NCBI RefSeq assembly: GCF_018614195.1
Contig: NZ_JAGGOT010000012.1
Location: 120,601 to 184,600, forward strand
Length of the DNA stretch: 64,000 nt
Direction: 5' to 3'
Source of the DNA: Streptomyces sp. ISL-43
GTDB taxonomy: Bacteria; Actinomycetota; Actinomycetes; Streptomycetales; Streptomycetaceae
Made by a program: the position numbers and the translations under genes. Numbering within the stretch: the stretch's first letter is position 1; each line of letters begins with the position of its first letter. A model generated the notes under the pieces. The model did no database searches. It saw nothing but the letters and a program-made list of their open reading frames with translations, and was not told where the DNA came from. Positions 8,046 through 18,057 of this stretch are shown piece by piece.

Positions 8046-8444
8046 CCGAGCGGCAGCTGTCCTTGCGCCTCGCCGCAACTGCCGAGCGAGCGCGGTGTAC
8101 AGGTCCCGGACGCCATCCTCATGATCCAGGAGCTTCTGGGAGCCCGTTGCGTTGAGAGGCGCACGGCGGGTTCGGCGATCGAGGCCGTGGCTGTTCCGGC
8201 CTCCGGCCAAGGTTGATGTACGCGGTGAGCGCGGAGGACGCGCGGCCCCGCTGGCCAACCCGCCCGCCGAGGTGCAGCGGGCGGGCGCGGAGGAGGTCGT
8301 CACCCGCCTCGACGACCGGGCAGGGTCCTGTCTTGATCCGGGTCCCGTATTCCCCTGGCCGGCACCTCTGGATGAGAATGGCGGCACGATCGAACCTGCC
8401 CGGACGAACTCCGCTGACTACGGCACACCCGACCTCAGGCGGTG
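8046..8444. other. Stretch without a recognisable gene
   Basis: About 400 bases between two gene remnants. Several short frames exist but none shows a family signature, a good ribosome site or a plausible start. It is most likely decayed accessory DNA. Confidence 0.4.
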
Positions 8445-8658
8445 TTACCGCAGAGCGGAAAGGCCCTTCTGCAGGTCATCGAGGTTCATGACCGGCTCGA
8501 ACGTGACCTCGGCGCCCATCTCCTGAAAGAACGGGTCGGCGATGGAAGGCAGCTGCGAGCTGTCCTGCATGTCGAACACGAGGATCATGGTGCGCCCGCC
8601 CTCAGGGGAGCACTACGAGGCCGTTGACATCCATGCGGGCCTTCATCATCATCCGCAT
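8445..8658 (-). pseudogene. DUF3303-family gene, internally deleted and frameshifted
   Basis: On the minus strand an ATG at 8658 with a good AGGAG site begins MRMMMKARMDVNGLVVLP and stops. In another frame the sequence from about 8595 to the TAA at 8445 encodes MILVFDMQDSSQLPSIADPF, then FQEMGAEVTFEPVMNLDDLQ. This is the usual second half of DUF3303 proteins, which start MRxMxxxxxxV and end ...PVMxxxDLxxGL. The two halves are out of phase by one base and about 30 residues of the middle are missing. So the gene is broken, unless the 47-residue C-terminal half is made alone from the ATG at 8588. Confidence 0.6.
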
Positions 8659-8859
8659 CGCAAACTCTCCTCGCGCACCGTGACGTGCGCGGCTCATCCG
8701 AGCTCACTGGAGATCCGGTGCCGTCCCGCACACCCTCACCCCGCTGATCGCACACCGCAACATCTCGTACGCCTACGTGACGCAGGGCAACCGCTCCACA
8801 CGGTCGGATGGGCGGCGGCGTAGCGTTGGACAGAGAGGCCCGACAGACTCCGGGGAGGC

Positions 8860-10263
8860 GTGGTGGCGTCCCTACAGGTGCAATCGCGAACCGGCGACCT
8901 GGTGGTCCTGGATGAATCGGCTGCCGAGCGCTTGGGTGTGGGGCTGCGTGGAGGGCTGCTCCGCCCGGGTGATCATGCGTACGAGCAGGCGCGTGCAGTC
9001 TGGAACGGCCTGATCGACCACCGGCCGGCGCTGATCGCCCGCTGCTCCGGAGCGGCCGACGTCGTTCAGGCCGTCGCCTTCGCCCGTGAGCACGACCTGC
9101 TGGTGTCGGTGCGAGGAGGCGGGCACAACATCGCGGGCAAAGCGGTGTGCACCGGCGGCCTGATGATCGACCTCTCGCCCATGCGAGGTGTCGCGGTCGA
9201 TTCGGAGCGCTGCACGGCCCGAGTCGAGGGAGGTGCGACCCTCAAGGAACTGGACCAGGCCACGCAGGCATCAGGCCTGGCCACGACGGCGGGCGTCGTC
9301 ACGCACACGGGCGTCGCCGGGCTCACCTTGGGCGGCGGCGTGGGCCGGCTGGCCCGGAGGTACGGCCTCTCCTGCGACAATCTGCGGGCCGCGGAGGTCG
9401 TCACCGCCGACGGCCGGGTGGTGAGAGCAGACGCGTCGAACAACGCCGACCTCTTTTGGGGTCTGCGGGGCGCCGGAGCCAACTTCGGGGTCACGACCTC
9501 CTTGGAGTTCCAGCTCCACCGTGTGGGCCCCGAAGTGCTCGGAGGCGTCGTCGTCCACCCCCTGAAGAAGGCGAAGGCCGCGCTGAGGTTCTACGGCGAG
9601 TACTCCCTGTCGGCTCCCGACGAGCTGTCGGCCGACGCGATCTTCCTGACTTCGCCCGATGGCGACCCAATGCTCGCCATCTCCGCGTGTTACATCGGGT
9701 CGCTGGAGGAGGGCGAGCGTGTGCTGCGACCACTCCGGCGGTTCGGCCCGCCGCTTGTCGACGGGATCGGCCCGGTGGCATATACGGAACTGCAGGCCGC
9801 GGCCGACGCCTTCTTCCCCGCCGGCCTCCGCTACTACTGGAAGTCCCATTTCCTGGAACGGATCGCCGACGACGCTGTGGAGGCCACGGTGGACCACTTC
9901 GCCCGCGCCCCGTCCCCCAGGTCCCTCATCGTCTTCCAGCAATACGGCGGTGCCGTCAGCCGCGTCGACCCATCCGCCACGGCCTTCCGCCCCCGGAACG
10001 CGCAGTATGACAACTTCGCTGCGTCCATCTGGACCGACCCCGGGGAACTCCAGACGCAGAGGCAGTGGGTCCGGCGGTGGTGGGACGTGGTGAGCCCCTT
10101 CTCTCTGGGAGCCGAATACGTGAACAACCTGGGAGAAGAGGGGGAGGAGCGCGTGCGGGCGGCCTACGGCGGGAACTATGAGCGGCTCGTGTCTCTCAAG
10201 AACACGTACGATCCCGACAACCTTTTCCGCCTGAACGCGAACATCCGGCCGAGCCGGCGGTGA
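8860..10263 (+). CDS. Bicovalent FAD oxidoreductase of the berberine-bridge-enzyme type
   Basis: 467 residues from a GTG at 8860; a second GTG at 8863 sits better behind GGGGAGG. The PCMH-type FAD-binding domain spans about residues 55-225 and the BBE substrate/C-terminal element ends the protein (NTYDPDNLFRLNANI). RGGGHNIAG holds His89 and RRYGLSCDNL holds Cys172, the two residues that attach FAD twice in this family. Such enzymes oxidise sugars, alkaloid-type or polyketide-derived alcohols with oxygen. The substrate cannot be told here, and no biosynthetic genes surround it. There is no signal peptide. The 200 bases upstream show no other gene. Confidence 0.87.
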   Translation: MVASLQVQSRTGDLVVLDESAAERLGVGLRGGLLRPGDHAYEQARAVWNGLIDHRPALIARCSGAADVVQAVAFAREHDLLVSVRGGGHNIAGKAVCTGGLMIDLSPMRGVAVDSERCTARVEGGATLKELDQATQASGLATTAGVVTHTGVAGLTLGGGVGRLARRYGLSCDNLRAAEVVTADGRVVRADASNNADLFWGLRGAGANFGVTTSLEFQLHRVGPEVLGGVVVHPLKKAKAALRFYGEYSLSAPDELSADAIFLTSPDGDPMLAISACYIGSLEEGERVLRPLRRFGPPLVDGIGPVAYTELQAAADAFFPAGLRYYWKSHFLERIADDAVEATVDHFARAPSPRSLIVFQQYGGAVSRVDPSATAFRPRNAQYDNFAASIWTDPGELQTQRQWVRRWWDVVSPFSLGAEYVNNLGEEGEERVRAAYGGNYERLVSLKNTYDPDNLFRLNANIRPSRR

Positions 10264-10682
10264 TACCCAATAGATGCGTCCTCTCCGGGTCACAGCACGA
10301 GGGGGCGTCTTGCCGATCACAATGCGCGTCAGATGAGCACCGGCCCGTCGATGCGTTCCGGTCGGCGCCATGGTGGAGCGACGAGTTCCGCCGGGCGCGG
10401 CGGCGCCATGACGCGTGTTGCCGGGGTGTTCCCACGGGAACACGGATGGCCGATCATGCGGGTGGATGCGGCCAGATGCGTGAAGATGCGGGCCGAAGCG
10501 CCGAGCATTGGCGCAGGTGAGAGAGAAGCCGCAAGGTCAGGGGCGTTGTAGAGAGCCCACTGTGCGGGGGCTCCGGCCGTCCCCTTTTTACCGCCGCTTC
10601 CCCGCCGCCCGAAACGGGTACGACTCACTGGTAGCACCCACCGGTAAGCACTCCCACTCTCGGCGGCGAGGTGAGTCCCCTC
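10264..10682. other. Intergenic stretch of about 420 bp
   Basis: No credible protein-coding gene. It contains the GTGTTCCC palindrome at 10426-10443 and must hold the promoter of the acyl-CoA dehydrogenase gene. Short open frames here have no homologues I recognise. Confidence 0.5.
10426..10443. promoter_or_regulatory. Perfect palindrome GTGTTCCC-AC-GGGAACAC, possible operator
   Basis: An 8-bp inverted repeat with a 2-nt centre lies 240 bp before the acyl-CoA dehydrogenase start. Its half-site GTGTTCCC occurs twice as a direct repeat at 7889-7907. The short, tight geometry fits a dimeric repressor site. No regulator gene is adjacent. Confidence 0.35.
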
Positions 10683-12677
10683 ATGTCGGCAGCACAGCCC
10701 GGCGGCACGCAGCCAGCACAGCCCGTACAGCCCGTACAGCCCGCAGAGCCCGTACAGCCCAAGGTGACCGAGCGCGAGGCACGGCAGGTCGCGGAAGCGG
10801 CCCGGGAACAGAACTGGCAGCGACCGAGCTTCGCCAAGGAGCTCTTCCTCGGCAGGTTCCGGCTCGACCTGATCCACCCCCACCCGCTCCCCGCCGACGA
10901 GGACGTCCGGCGCGGGGAGGCCTTCCTGGCCCGGCTGCGGGAGTTCTGCGAGAGCTCGATCGACGGAGCGCGCATCGAGCGCGAGGCGAAGATCCCCGAC
11001 GAGACCGTGCGCGGGCTGAAAGAGCTCGGCGCGCTCGGAATGAAGATCGACCCGAAGTACGGGGGCCTCGGCCTCACCCAGGTGTACTACAACAAGGCGC
11101 TCGCCCTCGTCGGCTCGGTCAGCCCGGCGATCGGGGCCCTGCTCTCCGCCCATCAGTCGATCGGCGTACCCCAGCCGCTGAAGATGTTCGGCACGCAGGA
11201 GCAGAAGGACGCCTATCTGCCCCGCTGCGCGACCACCGCCATCAGCGCCTTCCTCCTCACCGAGCCGGACGTCGGCTCCGACCCGGCGCGGCTGGCCACC
11301 ACGGCGGTCCCGGACGGGGAGGACGCCTACGTCCTGGACGGCGTGAAGCTCTGGACCACCAACGGGGTCGTCGCGGACCTGCTCGTCGTCATGGCCCGCG
11401 TACCCAAGAGCGAGAACCACCGGGGCGGGATCACCGCCTTCGTCGTCGAGGCCGACTCGCCGGGCATCACCGTCGAGCACCGCAACGCCTTCATGGGCCT
11501 GCGCGGCCTGGAGAACGGCGTCACCCGCTTCCACCGGGTACGGGTACCGGCCGCCCAGCGCATCGGCGCCGAGGGCGCCGGGCTGAAGATCGCCCTGACC
11601 ACGCTGAACACCGGCCGGCTGTCGCTGCCCGCCATGTGCGTCGGCGCCGGGAAGTGGTGCCTGAAGATCGCCCGCGAGTGGTCCGGCGTACGCGAGCAGT
11701 GGGGGCGGCCGGTCGCGAAGCACGAGGCCGTCGGCGCCAAGATCTCCTTCATCGCCGCCACCACCTTCGCCCTGGAGGCCGTGGTCGACCTGGCCTCCCA
11801 GATGGCCGACGACGACCGCAACGACATCCGGATCGAGGCCGCCCTCGCCAAGCTCTACGGCTCCGAGATGGCCTGCCTGATGGCCGACGAGCTGGTCCAG
11901 ATCCGCGGCGGACGGGGCTTCGAGACCGCCGAGTCGCTCGCGGCGCGCGGAGAGCGGGCCGTCCCCGCCGAGCAGATGCTCCGCGACCTGCGCATCAACC
12001 GGATCTTCGAGGGCTCCACCGAGATCATGCACCTGCTGATCGCCCGCGAGGCCGTGGACGCCCACCTGTCGGTCGCCGGGGACCTCATCGACCCCGACAA
12101 GGCGCTGGGAGACAAGGCGAAGGCGGGCGCCCGCGCCGCCGGGTTCTACGCCCGCTGGCTGCCCAAGCTGGCCACCGGAGCCGGCCAGGTCCCCGGCACC
12201 TACCGGGCCTTCCACCCCGCCGGCCACCCCGACCTCGCCACGCACCTGCGGTATGTCGAGCGCGGGTCGCGCAAACTCGCCCGGTCCACGTTCTACGCCA
12301 TGTCCCGCTGGCAGGGCCGCATGGAGACCAAGCAGGGGTTCCTCGGCCGGATCGTCGACATCGGCGCCGAGCTCTTCGCGATGAGCGCGGCCTGCGTGCG
12401 CGCCGAGCACCTGAGGGAAGCGGGCGAGCACGGCCGGGAGGCCTACCAGCTCGCCGACGCCTTCTGCCGGCAGTCCCGGCTGCGGGTGGAGGAGCTCTTC
12501 GGCCGGCTCTGGGACAACACCGACGACCTGGACCGCAAGGTCGTCGACGGCGTCCTGTCCGGTACCTACACCTGGCTGGAGGAGGGCATCCTCGACCCGT
12601 CCGGCGACGGCCCGTGGATCGCCGACGCCGCCCCCGGCCCCTCCACACAGAAGAACGTGCACCGCCCGATCCGCTGA
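10683..12677 (+). CDS. Acyl-CoA dehydrogenase (very-long-chain/ACAD9-like)
   Basis: 664 residues. The ATG at 10683 is preceded by GAGGTGAG; an in-frame GTG at 10671 is less well placed. After a low-complexity QPAQPVQPVQPAEPVQPK head, the acyl-CoA dehydrogenase core covers about residues 85-460. It contains the flavin motif FLLTEPDVGSDPARL, the block LWTTNGVVADLLVVMA, and FEGSTEIMH with the catalytic-base Glu. An extra helical domain of about 180 residues follows, as in VLCAD/ACAD9-like enzymes. It should catalyse the first, FAD-linked step of beta-oxidation of long acyl-CoAs. No other beta-oxidation gene is adjacent. Confidence 0.92.
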   Translation: MSAAQPGGTQPAQPVQPVQPAEPVQPKVTEREARQVAEAAREQNWQRPSFAKELFLGRFRLDLIHPHPLPADEDVRRGEAFLARLREFCESSIDGARIEREAKIPDETVRGLKELGALGMKIDPKYGGLGLTQVYYNKALALVGSVSPAIGALLSAHQSIGVPQPLKMFGTQEQKDAYLPRCATTAISAFLLTEPDVGSDPARLATTAVPDGEDAYVLDGVKLWTTNGVVADLLVVMARVPKSENHRGGITAFVVEADSPGITVEHRNAFMGLRGLENGVTRFHRVRVPAAQRIGAEGAGLKIALTTLNTGRLSLPAMCVGAGKWCLKIAREWSGVREQWGRPVAKHEAVGAKISFIAATTFALEAVVDLASQMADDDRNDIRIEAALAKLYGSEMACLMADELVQIRGGRGFETAESLAARGERAVPAEQMLRDLRINRIFEGSTEIMHLLIAREAVDAHLSVAGDLIDPDKALGDKAKAGARAAGFYARWLPKLATGAGQVPGTYRAFHPAGHPDLATHLRYVERGSRKLARSTFYAMSRWQGRMETKQGFLGRIVDIGAELFAMSAACVRAEHLREAGEHGREAYQLADAFCRQSRLRVEELFGRLWDNTDDLDRKVVDGVLSGTYTWLEEGILDPSGDGPWIADAAPGPSTQKNVHRPIR

Positions 12678-12752
12678 CCTGCGATCATCGCCGGACACCG
12701 GACGGGTGTACGACCCTGGTGGCAGGCAGTGGACACGGCGAGGAACAGAGCG

Positions 12753-14087
12753 ATGGACCAGCACAGGGACAACAGAAGGCTCGCCTGGTGCGTGGCGCTC
12801 GTGCTGCGCCACGCGCCACAGCACGTCGCCACCGCCCTGATCGGGCGCCTCGACTCCGCCACCCGCAACTACCTCACCCGGGACGAGTGGCTGCCCGCCT
12901 CCGCGGTCAGCCTGCTGCTCCGCGACGGCAGCGACCAGGACCGCCGGTCCGTGGCCCGCAACCCCCACGTCCTCGGCCGCCCGCTGCCCGGCCTGCCCGG
13001 ACCCGCCCGGTACGCCGCCCGCCGGACCCCGCCCGCCCTCCTGCCCGTCCTCGGCGCCGAACTCGGCCGGGATCCCGCCGAGGCGCCCCTGACCTCCGAG
13101 GCGTCCCTGACCTCCGAAGACCTGCTCCTGCTGCTGCGCCGGCACGGCACGCACCGGCCGGGGGTCCCGCTCGACATCCTGGCGCTCCCGCACGAGGCGG
13201 ACCCCGAGCTGCTCTGGTTCGCGCACGCCCGGGAGCCGCTGCCGCCCGGCTCGGTCGAGGCCCTGCTGCTGCGCGGCGGCCTGCCCCCGAGAGCCGCCCG
13301 CGGACTGCTCGACCTCCACGCCGCCCGGTCCTACGGCCGCTCCTGGTACCGGCCCGCCGTCCGCGCCGTCCGGATGGGCCTGATCACCCAATCCGAGCTC
13401 GTCGACGACGTCCGCCCCGCCGGCCTCGCGCTGCTGCTCGCCGACCTTCCCGCGACCCGCGGACTGCGCTGGAGCCTGCCCGAACTGGCCGGGATGCACA
13501 CGGCGCTGCGGCGCACCCTGGCCCCGCTGGGGGACGATCCCCGCCTGTGGGCCGAGCTGCTCCGCCACGCCCACACCTTCCCCGGCCCGCTCACCGAACT
13601 CGCCTCGCGGACGGCCGCCGGCACCCTGCCCGAGCCCCCGGACGGCCCGTCCCTGCCCGGACTGGCCCGCGCCGTGGCCCGCCTCGCCCCGACGGCCGTG
13701 GAACCCACCGGGGGAGTGGAGCGCGAACTCGCCCTGGCCAGCCTCGCCGTGCCCATGGACACCGTCGAGGAGGACATCCGCTGGGTCCGCGACTGCCTGG
13801 ACCGGCAGCTGCTCACCGGCGTCGACGTCATCCGCCACAAGCTCCCGGCCGTCTGGGCGCTGGACGAGGACCACTGGCTGGGCGCCGTGGACCACCCCGA
13901 CCGGTACGACCGGCCCGAGGCCGTGCTCGCCGCCCGTGCAGAGGCCGACCGGCTGTTCGCCGTGGCCCTCGGCGACGACCCGGACGCCTGGTGGCGGGCC
14001 GCCAGCACGCTCCCGGACTTCGCCGGAACCCTCCCGCACCTCCTCCTGCGGGTCACCGAAGGGGGCTCCGTGTCCGGCCGCCCCTGA
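12753..14087 (+). CDS. Conserved-looking helical protein of unknown function
   Basis: 444 residues from the ATG at 12753 with GAGGAA upstream; a GTG at 12729 would add eight residues. I recognise no catalytic family. The sequence is rich in Ala, Leu, Arg and Pro, with repeated two-helix units (ALIGRLDSATRNYLTRDEWL, LLLRDGSDQDRRSVARNPHV), which resembles the irregular HEAT-like repeats common in Streptomyces-specific proteins. There is no signal peptide or membrane span. It lies 75 nt after the acyl-CoA dehydrogenase gene and 20 nt before dxr, so it may be co-transcribed with dxr. A near-exact 15-bp repeat (ACCTCCGAGGCGTCC/ACCTCCGAAGACCTG) encodes LTSEASLTSEDL. Confidence 0.75.
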   Translation: MDQHRDNRRLAWCVALVLRHAPQHVATALIGRLDSATRNYLTRDEWLPASAVSLLLRDGSDQDRRSVARNPHVLGRPLPGLPGPARYAARRTPPALLPVLGAELGRDPAEAPLTSEASLTSEDLLLLLRRHGTHRPGVPLDILALPHEADPELLWFAHAREPLPPGSVEALLLRGGLPPRAARGLLDLHAARSYGRSWYRPAVRAVRMGLITQSELVDDVRPAGLALLLADLPATRGLRWSLPELAGMHTALRRTLAPLGDDPRLWAELLRHAHTFPGPLTELASRTAAGTLPEPPDGPSLPGLARAVARLAPTAVEPTGGVERELALASLAVPMDTVEEDIRWVRDCLDRQLLTGVDVIRHKLPAVWALDEDHWLGAVDHPDRYDRPEAVLAARAEADRLFAVALGDDPDAWWRAASTLPDFAGTLPHLLLRVTEGGSVSGRP

Positions 14088-14107
14088 CTTGCGGCAACAA
14101 TGGGGGC

Positions 14108-15361
14108 ATGAGCGACCGTCCAGCCCCCCTCGCCGATCCGCACCTCCTCTTCGACCCCGCGGCCGGCCGCCGGGACATCGTCATCCTCGGCTCCACCGGT
14201 TCCATCGGGACCCAGGCCATCGACCTGGCCCTGCGCAACCCGGACCGGTTCCGGGTCACCGCGCTGTCCGCCGCCGGCGGGCGGGTCGCCCTGCTGGCCG
14301 AGCAGGCCCGGCTGCTGCGCGTGAAGACCGTGGCCGTCGCGCGTGAAGACGTCGTACCGGCCCTGAAGGAAGCGCTGGACGCCCAGTACGGTGCCGGCGA
14401 GCCGCTGCCCGAGATCCTCGCGGGGCCCGAGGCCGCGACCGAGCTCGCCGCCTCCGAGTGCCACACCGTCCTCAACGGCATCACCGGCTCCATCGGCCTC
14501 GCGCCCACCCTCGCCGCGCTGCGAGCCGGCCGGACCCTGGCCCTCGCCAACAAGGAGTCGCTGATCGTCGGCGGCCCGCTGGTGAAGGCCCTCGCGAAGC
14601 CCGGCCAGATCATCCCGGTCGACTCCGAGCACGCGGCGCTCTTCCAGGCGCTCGCCGCCGGCACCCGCGCCGATGTGCGCAAGCTCGTGGTCACCGCCTC
14701 CGGCGGGCCCTTCCGCGGCCGGACCCGCGCCGAGCTGGCCTCGGTCACCGTCAAGGACGCCCTGGCCCACCCCACTTGGGCGATGGGCCCGGTGATCACC
14801 ATCAACTCGGCGACCCTGGTCAACAAGGGCCTGGAAGTCATCGAGGCGCACCTGCTCTACGACATCCCCTTCGAGCGCATCGCGGTCGTGGTCCATCCGC
14901 AGTCCTACGTCCACTCGATGGTGGAGTTCACGGACGGCTCCACGCTCGCCCAGGCCACCCCGCCGGACATGCGCGGCCCGATCGCCATCGGCCTCGGCTG
15001 GCCCCAGCGGATCCCCGACGCGGCCCCCGCCTTCGACTGGACCAAGGCGTCGACGTGGGAGTTCTTCCCGCTGGACACCGAGGCCTTCCCGTCGGTGGGC
15101 CTGGCCCGGCACGTGGGCACCCTGGGCGGTACCGCGCCCGCCGTGTTCAATGCGGCGAACGAGGAGTGCGTAGAGGCGTTCCTGGCCGGTCGGCTGCCGT
15201 TCACAGCAATCATGGATACGGTCTCTGCCGTGGTCGATGAGCACGGGACCCCGGACACGGGAACTTCTCTCACGGTCGCGGACGTCCTTGAAGCGGAGAC
15301 CTGGGCCAGGGCCCGGGCACAGGAGATGGCGGCTCGGGCCGCCGTGGAGGCGCGCGCATGA
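14108..15361 (+). CDS. dxr: 1-deoxy-D-xylulose 5-phosphate reductoisomerase
   Basis: 417 residues. It converts 1-deoxyxylulose 5-phosphate to 2-C-methylerythritol 4-phosphate with NADPH, the committed step of the MEP isoprenoid pathway. Diagnostic motifs are [20 protein letters not shown] (NADPH loop), [32 protein letters not shown] (flexible loop region) and [16 protein letters not shown] (metal/substrate site). About 20 residues precede the usual start and may be a lineage-specific tail. The stop codon overlaps the ATG of rseP by 4 nt (ATGA), so the two are translationally coupled, and ispG of the same pathway follows. Confidence 0.97.
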   Translation: MSDRPAPLADPHLLFDPAAGRRDIVILGSTGSIGTQAIDLALRNPDRFRVTALSAAGGRVALLAEQARLLRVKTVAVAREDVVPALKEALDAQYGAGEPLPEILAGPEAATELAASECHTVLNGITGSIGLAPTLAALRAGRTLALANKESLIVGGPLVKALAKPGQIIPVDSEHAALFQALAAGTRADVRKLVVTASGGPFRGRTRAELASVTVKDALAHPTWAMGPVITINSATLVNKGLEVIEAHLLYDIPFERIAVVVHPQSYVHSMVEFTDGSTLAQATPPDMRGPIAIGLGWPQRIPDAAPAFDWTKASTWEFFPLDTEAFPSVGLARHVGTLGGTAPAVFNAANEECVEAFLAGRLPFTAIMDTVSAVVDEHGTPDTGTSLTVADVLEAETWARARAQEMAARAAVEARA

Positions 15362-16659
15362 CCGTACTGCTGATGGTGATCGGTGTGCTCGTCTTCGTGG
15401 TGGGGCTGCTCCTCTCCATCGCCTGGCACGAGCTCGGCCACCTCTCGACGGCCAAGCTCTTCGGCATCCGCGTGCCCCAGTACATGGTCGGCTTCGGGCC
15501 GACCCTGTGGTCGCGCAAGAAGGGCGACACCGAGTACGGGCTCAAGGCCATTCCGATGGGCGGCTACATCCGCATGATCGGGATGTTCCCGCCCGGTGAG
15601 GACGGCAAGGTCACCGCCCGCTCGACGTCCCCGTTCCGCTCGATGATCGAGGACGCGCGCTCGGCGGCGTACGAGGAGCTGCAGCCGGGCGACGAGACGC
15701 GGCTCTTCTACACGCGCAAGCCGTGGAAGCGCGTGATCGTGATGTTCGCGGGACCGTTCATGAACCTGGTCCTGGCGATGGCGATCTTCTTCGGCGGATG
15801 GATGACCTTCGGGGTGCAGCAGACGACCACCCAGGTCGCGACGGTCACCGACTGCGTCCTCATGCAGAGCGACAAGCGCAAGGTCTGCAAGGACGGCGAC
15901 CCGGTGGCCCCGGGCAAGGCCGCGGGCCTGCAGGTCGGCGACAAGATCGTGGCGTTCGACGGCAAGCCGATCGAGGACTGGGACGCCCTTCAGCAGAACA
16001 TCCGCAAGACCATCGGACCCGCCACCCTCACCGTCCTGCGCGACGGGCAGAAGATCGAGCTCCGCCCGAAGCTCGTGGAGAACCGCGTCGGCAAGACCGA
16101 CGGCCACGGCGGCTTCGTCAACGGCGAGTACGTGTCGGCCGGCTATCTGGGCGTCAGCGCGAAGTCCGTGGTCGCCCCGCTCACCTTCAGCCAGTCCGTG
16201 GACCGCGTGGGCGAGGTCGTCCAGGGCAGCGTGGAGTCCCTGGCCAAGCTCCCGGGCAAGATCCCGGCACTGTGGAACGCCGCCTTCAACGGCGGCGAGC
16301 GCGAGCTCGACTCCCCGATGGGCATCGTCGGCGCGGCCCGTATCAACAGCGACATCGCGCAACTGTCCATCCCGGCCGAGCAGAAGGTGGCCGGCTGGCT
16401 GCAGGTGCTCGGCATGTTCAACCTCGCACTTTTCCTCTTCAACATGCTGCCGCTGCTGCCGCTGGACGGCGGGCACATCGCGGGGGCCCTGTGGGAGTCG
16501 GTGCGCCGCGGTTTCGCACGGATCTTCCGGCGGGGCGACCCGGGCCCGTTCGACGTGGCGAAGCTGATGCCCGCCGCGTACGTGGTGGCCGGCGTCTTCC
16601 TCTGCTTCACGCTGCTGGTGCTCGTCGCCGACGTGGTGAACCCGATCAGGATCACCTGA
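15358..16659 (+). CDS. rseP: Site-2 protease, RseP/Rip1 family (M50)
   Basis: 433 residues, inner-membrane zinc protease that cuts transmembrane anti-sigma factors and other membrane substrates. The first membrane span ([20 protein letters not shown]) runs straight into the HExxH zinc motif AWHELGHLS near residue 23. A PDZ domain lies around residues 170-250 ([29 protein letters not shown]). The last spans carry [17 protein letters not shown], which provides the third zinc ligand (LDG). The pairing with dxr and ispG is common in actinobacteria. Substrates are not indicated by the neighbours. Confidence 0.94.
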   Translation: MTVLLMVIGVLVFVVGLLLSIAWHELGHLSTAKLFGIRVPQYMVGFGPTLWSRKKGDTEYGLKAIPMGGYIRMIGMFPPGEDGKVTARSTSPFRSMIEDARSAAYEELQPGDETRLFYTRKPWKRVIVMFAGPFMNLVLAMAIFFGGWMTFGVQQTTTQVATVTDCVLMQSDKRKVCKDGDPVAPGKAAGLQVGDKIVAFDGKPIEDWDALQQNIRKTIGPATLTVLRDGQKIELRPKLVENRVGKTDGHGGFVNGEYVSAGYLGVSAKSVVAPLTFSQSVDRVGEVVQGSVESLAKLPGKIPALWNAAFNGGERELDSPMGIVGAARINSDIAQLSIPAEQKVAGWLQVLGMFNLALFLFNMLPLLPLDGGHIAGALWESVRRGFARIFRRGDPGPFDVAKLMPAAYVVAGVFLCFTLLVLVADVVNPIRIT

Positions 16660-16708
16660 TCGAACGTTCGGTGGACGGCCGTGCGAACGCCGGTACCTCA
16701 GCCGTAAC

Positions 16709-16737
16709 GGAGCCGGGCACGCATCGTGCCCGGCTCC
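16709..16737. terminator. Hairpin after rseP
   Basis: A perfect 13-bp GC-rich stem (GGAGCCGGGCACG and complement) with a CAT loop lies 50 nt after rseP. It may end or attenuate read-through into ispG. Confidence 0.75.
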
Positions 16738-16824
16738 CTACGTTCGGGTGGCGCGCCCCCTGCGATGCGCGGGGCGCTCGCTGCTTGGCGTAATCTCGAA
16801 GGCTGGAGCCCGCCGATCTCGGGA

Positions 16825-16853
16825 CCTTGATCCACACCTTGATCCACACCTTG
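16825..16853 (+). repeat. 12-bp tandem repeat in the ispG leader
   Basis: CCTTGATCCACA occurs twice in tandem (16825-16836, 16837-16848) followed by CCTTG, ending 14 nt before the ispG ATG. It could be a slippage product or a paired protein/RNA site. Confidence 0.8.
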
Positions 16854-16867
16854 GGGTTGCACAGCAG

Positions 16868-18025
16868 ATGACTGCCATCTCTCTCGGAATGCCGGCCGTG
16901 CCGACGAAGCTTGCCGACCGCAGGGTCAGCCGCAAGATCCAGGTCGGCTCCGTGGCCGTCGGCGGCGACGCACAGATCTCGGTGCAGTCGATGACCACCA
17001 CCCGGACCTCCGACATCGGCGCCACGCTCCAGCAGATCGCGGAGCTGACCGCCTCCGGCTGCGACATCGTGCGCGTGGCCTGCCCGACGCAGGACGACGC
17101 CGACGCGCTCGCCGTGATCGCGAAGAAGTCCAACATCCCGGTCATCGCCGACATCCACTTCCAGCCGAAGTACGTGTTCGCCGCGATCGACGCCGGCTGC
17201 GCCGCCGTCCGCGTGAACCCGGGCAACATCAAGCAGTTCGACGACAAGGTCAAGGAGATCGCGCGGGCCGCCAAGGACGCGGGCACCCCGATCCGGATCG
17301 GCGTCAACGCGGGCTCGCTCGACGCCCGACTGCTGAAGAAGTACGGCAAGGCCACCCCCGAGGCGCTGGTCGAGTCCGCGCTGTGGGAGGCCTCCCTCTT
17401 CGAGGAGCACGGCTTCAGCGACATCAAGATCTCGGTCAAGCACAACGACCCGGTCGTCATGGTCAACGCCTACCGCCAGCTGGCCGCCCAGTGCGAGTAC
17501 CCGCTGCACCTCGGCGTCACCGAGGCCGGCCCCGCCTTCCAGGGCACCATCAAGTCCGCCGTCGCCTTCGGCGCGCTGCTCTCCGAGGGCATCGGCGACA
17601 CCATCCGCGTCTCGCTGTCGGCCCCGCCGGTGGAGGAGATCAAGGTCGGCAGGCAGATCCTGGAGTCGCTGAACCTCAAGCAGCGCCGCCTGGAGATCGT
17701 GTCCTGCCCGTCGTGCGGGCGCGCGCAGGTGGACGTGTACAAGCTGGCCGAGGAGGTCACGGCGGGCCTGGAGGGCATGGAGGTCCCGCTGCGCGTCGCG
17801 GTCATGGGCTGCGTCGTGAACGGTCCGGGCGAGGCCCGCGAGGCCGACCTCGGTGTCGCCTCCGGCAACGGCAAGGGCCAGATCTTCGTGAAGGGCGAGG
17901 TCATCAAGACCGTGCCGGAGTCGAAGATCGTGGAGACCCTGATCGAGGAAGCGATGAAGATCGCCGAGCAGATGGAGAAGGACGGCGTGATGTCGGGCGA
18001 ACCGACGGTAGCGATCGGCGTGTAG
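16868..18025 (+). CDS. ispG: (E)-4-hydroxy-3-methylbut-2-enyl-diphosphate synthase
   Basis: 385 residues from the ATG at 16868; no strong ribosome site is visible. IspG (GcpE) reductively converts methylerythritol cyclodiphosphate to HMBPP using a [4Fe-4S] cluster. The TIM-barrel part contains [30 protein letters not shown] and [15 protein letters not shown]. The C-terminal cluster domain has [10 protein letters not shown] (two Cys) and [17 protein letters not shown] (third Cys, with the conserved Glu). Together with dxr it covers two MEP steps in 4 kb. A strong hairpin follows the stop. Confidence 0.97.
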   Translation: MTAISLGMPAVPTKLADRRVSRKIQVGSVAVGGDAQISVQSMTTTRTSDIGATLQQIAELTASGCDIVRVACPTQDDADALAVIAKKSNIPVIADIHFQPKYVFAAIDAGCAAVRVNPGNIKQFDDKVKEIARAAKDAGTPIRIGVNAGSLDARLLKKYGKATPEALVESALWEASLFEEHGFSDIKISVKHNDPVVMVNAYRQLAAQCEYPLHLGVTEAGPAFQGTIKSAVAFGALLSEGIGDTIRVSLSAPPVEEIKVGRQILESLNLKQRRLEIVSCPSCGRAQVDVYKLAEEVTAGLEGMEVPLRVAVMGCVVNGPGEAREADLGVASGNGKGQIFVKGEVIKTVPESKIVETLIEEAMKIAEQMEKDGVMSGEPTVAIGV

Positions 18026-18057
18026 CTCCGCGGTCTGCTCCTCCGCCCACACCCCCC

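Noticed and set aside
8213..8491. Short plus-strand open frame between the two gene remnants
   Set aside because: No ribosome site, no recognisable family, and it overlaps the DUF3303 remnant on the other strand.
10329..14039. Minus-strand open frame of over 1200 codons
   Set aside because: It is antisense to two well-supported genes. Its Gly/Arg/Glu-rich translation with no domain reflects high third-position GC on the other strand.
10508..14107. Very long open frame running in from about 10.5 kb and continuous with dxr
   Set aside because: It is the out-of-frame shadow of the acyl-CoA dehydrogenase and the helical protein. Its translation is Arg/Pro-rich noise until the dxr ATG at 14108, where a ribosomal start and real homology begin.
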